Shown here in pieces: positions 63,405-64,000 of a stretch of DNA of 64,000 nt (position 1 is its first letter; each line of letters begins with the position of its first letter). The notes under the pieces are model-generated. The model searched no databases and was not told the DNA's origin. It saw only the letters and a list, made by a program, of their open reading frames with translations. Location of the stretch: contig CAKMXJ010000022.1 of the NCBI GenBank assembly GCA_928724745.1, positions 372,001 to 436,000 of the forward strand, given 5' to 3'. The stretch comes from Anthracocystis setariae. Lineage: Eukaryota; Basidiomycota; Ustilaginomycetes; Ustilaginales; Ustilaginaceae. The translations under genes were made by a program, and so were the position numbers.

Positions 63405-64000
63405 CGCTGCCACCCATGCTACTCCAGGCATCCACTTTACATCCGATCCAAACGAGCCACTTGCTCAGCTTGAACCAGAGAAGGAAAGAACCGCGCGAGA
63501 TCTGATGGAGGAGATCCTCAATCGCGTTCCCTCCTCCTTCCTCGATCCCATTCGTGTCACCGAAGCAGATTTCGGAGATGCCTATCCTATCTTGACCAAC
63601 GCTAGAGTGCGTCCAGCCGATGATACCGGTCGCACACGCATCGAGATCGACGTCGACTATTCGGATCAGATCACGCTCGCCATCGACACCAAGCTGCTCA
63701 TCAACTTCCCCAAGCCAAGGTTCGCAGTCCTGCCCATCTCGCTCAGCCTCACCATCGTCAGGTTCTCGGGCACCATCTCTGTCGAGCTCTTCTCGTCGGA
63801 TCCCAACGCCACCGTTCTTCCCACAGCACCTGCCTCCGCTTCTTCTGGCACCCCACAAACTCCACCAAGGTCTCGTCACCAACTCCACTTCTCACTCCAT
63901 CCCGACTTTGCCCTAGAGGCTTCAGCTGCCAGCTTGCTTGGTTCCAGAGCAAAGCTGCAAGACATCCCCAAAATCGAGCAGCTGCTCATCTCGAGGCTTC
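62842..64000 (+). CDS. MMM1: Mmm1, ER subunit of the ERMES tether (5' part)
   Basis: 386 codons and one base, running off the right edge. A short lumenal N-terminus is followed by WTFTQGLIVGQVSMVIIALL (38-57), the membrane anchor with the family's FTQGLxxGQ signature, and IRYVIFEDSA. The SMP lipid-transfer domain starts near ESTDWLNVMFAQAIAGYRED and continues with EEILNRVPSSFLDPI, DFGDAYPILTNARV and INFPKPRFAVLPISLSLTIVRFSGTI. Mmm1 links ER and mitochondria with Mdm10, Mdm12 and Mdm34 and moves phospholipids. A run of 10 His (63377-63406) sits in a loop before the SMP core. The C-terminus lies outside the window. Confidence 0.93.

Overview
The window looks like nuclear DNA of a basidiomycete smut or smut-related yeast (Ustilaginales type). 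The evidence is GC-rich, nearly intron-free genes, short GT-AG introns, fungal-specific families (Opy2, ergosterol enzymes, Mmm1, Vtc1, a basidiomycete GPI-anchored glycoprotein), abundant Q/H/N/S homopolymer tracts and microsatellites, and a small group of secreted effector-like genes. The genus cannot be fixed from sequence reading alone.

Layout. 0-3.4 kb: 5' part of an ALDH7-type aldehyde dehydrogenase, divergent from a 2-oxoadipate dioxygenase/decarboxylase (DUF1338/HglS); both belong to lysine catabolism. 4.5-8.6 kb: an NCS1 nucleobase/allantoin-type permease with GATA sites upstream, then lanosterol 14-alpha-demethylase (ERG11/CYP51). 8.8-15.1 kb (minus strand): Opy2-like membrane anchor, mitochondrial lipoate ligase, GPI-anchored glycoprotein. 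15.1-18.6 kb: a 3.5 kb gene-poor, repeat-rich stretch. 18.6-20.1 kb: J-domain protein overlapping by one base with a second ORF, with an alternative intron that would fuse the two. 20.6-22.5 kb: an intact 1.9 kb Tc1/IS630 transposon with perfect 83-bp inverted repeats and TA duplication. 23-30.4 kb: GT31-like glycosyltransferase, Loa1-like acyltransferase, FAR1-type zinc protein with a 58-glutamine run, Vtc1. 31.8-39.2 kb: triple-KH RNA-binding protein, RCC1-repeat protein, large dynamin-like GTPase. 40-47.4 kb: two divergent membrane proteins of unknown function and an XLF/Nej1-like end-joining factor. 48.4-50 kb: sterol C-14 reductase (ERG24). 50.5-55.2 kb: three two-exon minus-strand genes, two of them paralogous predicted secreted proteins. 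56.6-64 kb: RNase Z, a Pop5/Rpp14-like RNase P subunit, Scs7 fatty-acid 2-hydroxylase, and the 5' part of Mmm1.

Functional links: lysine catabolism (ALDH7 + HglS), consecutive ergosterol steps (ERG11 makes the substrate of ERG24), and tRNA end maturation (RNase Z + RNase P subunit). Most other genes are conserved housekeeping genes with no evident co-function. The most unusual parts are the secreted-protein cluster at 50.5-55.2 kb, the TGATG-overlapping J-protein pair, the young Tc1 element, and the intergenic ACTGT/TACTGTAC-type short repeats.
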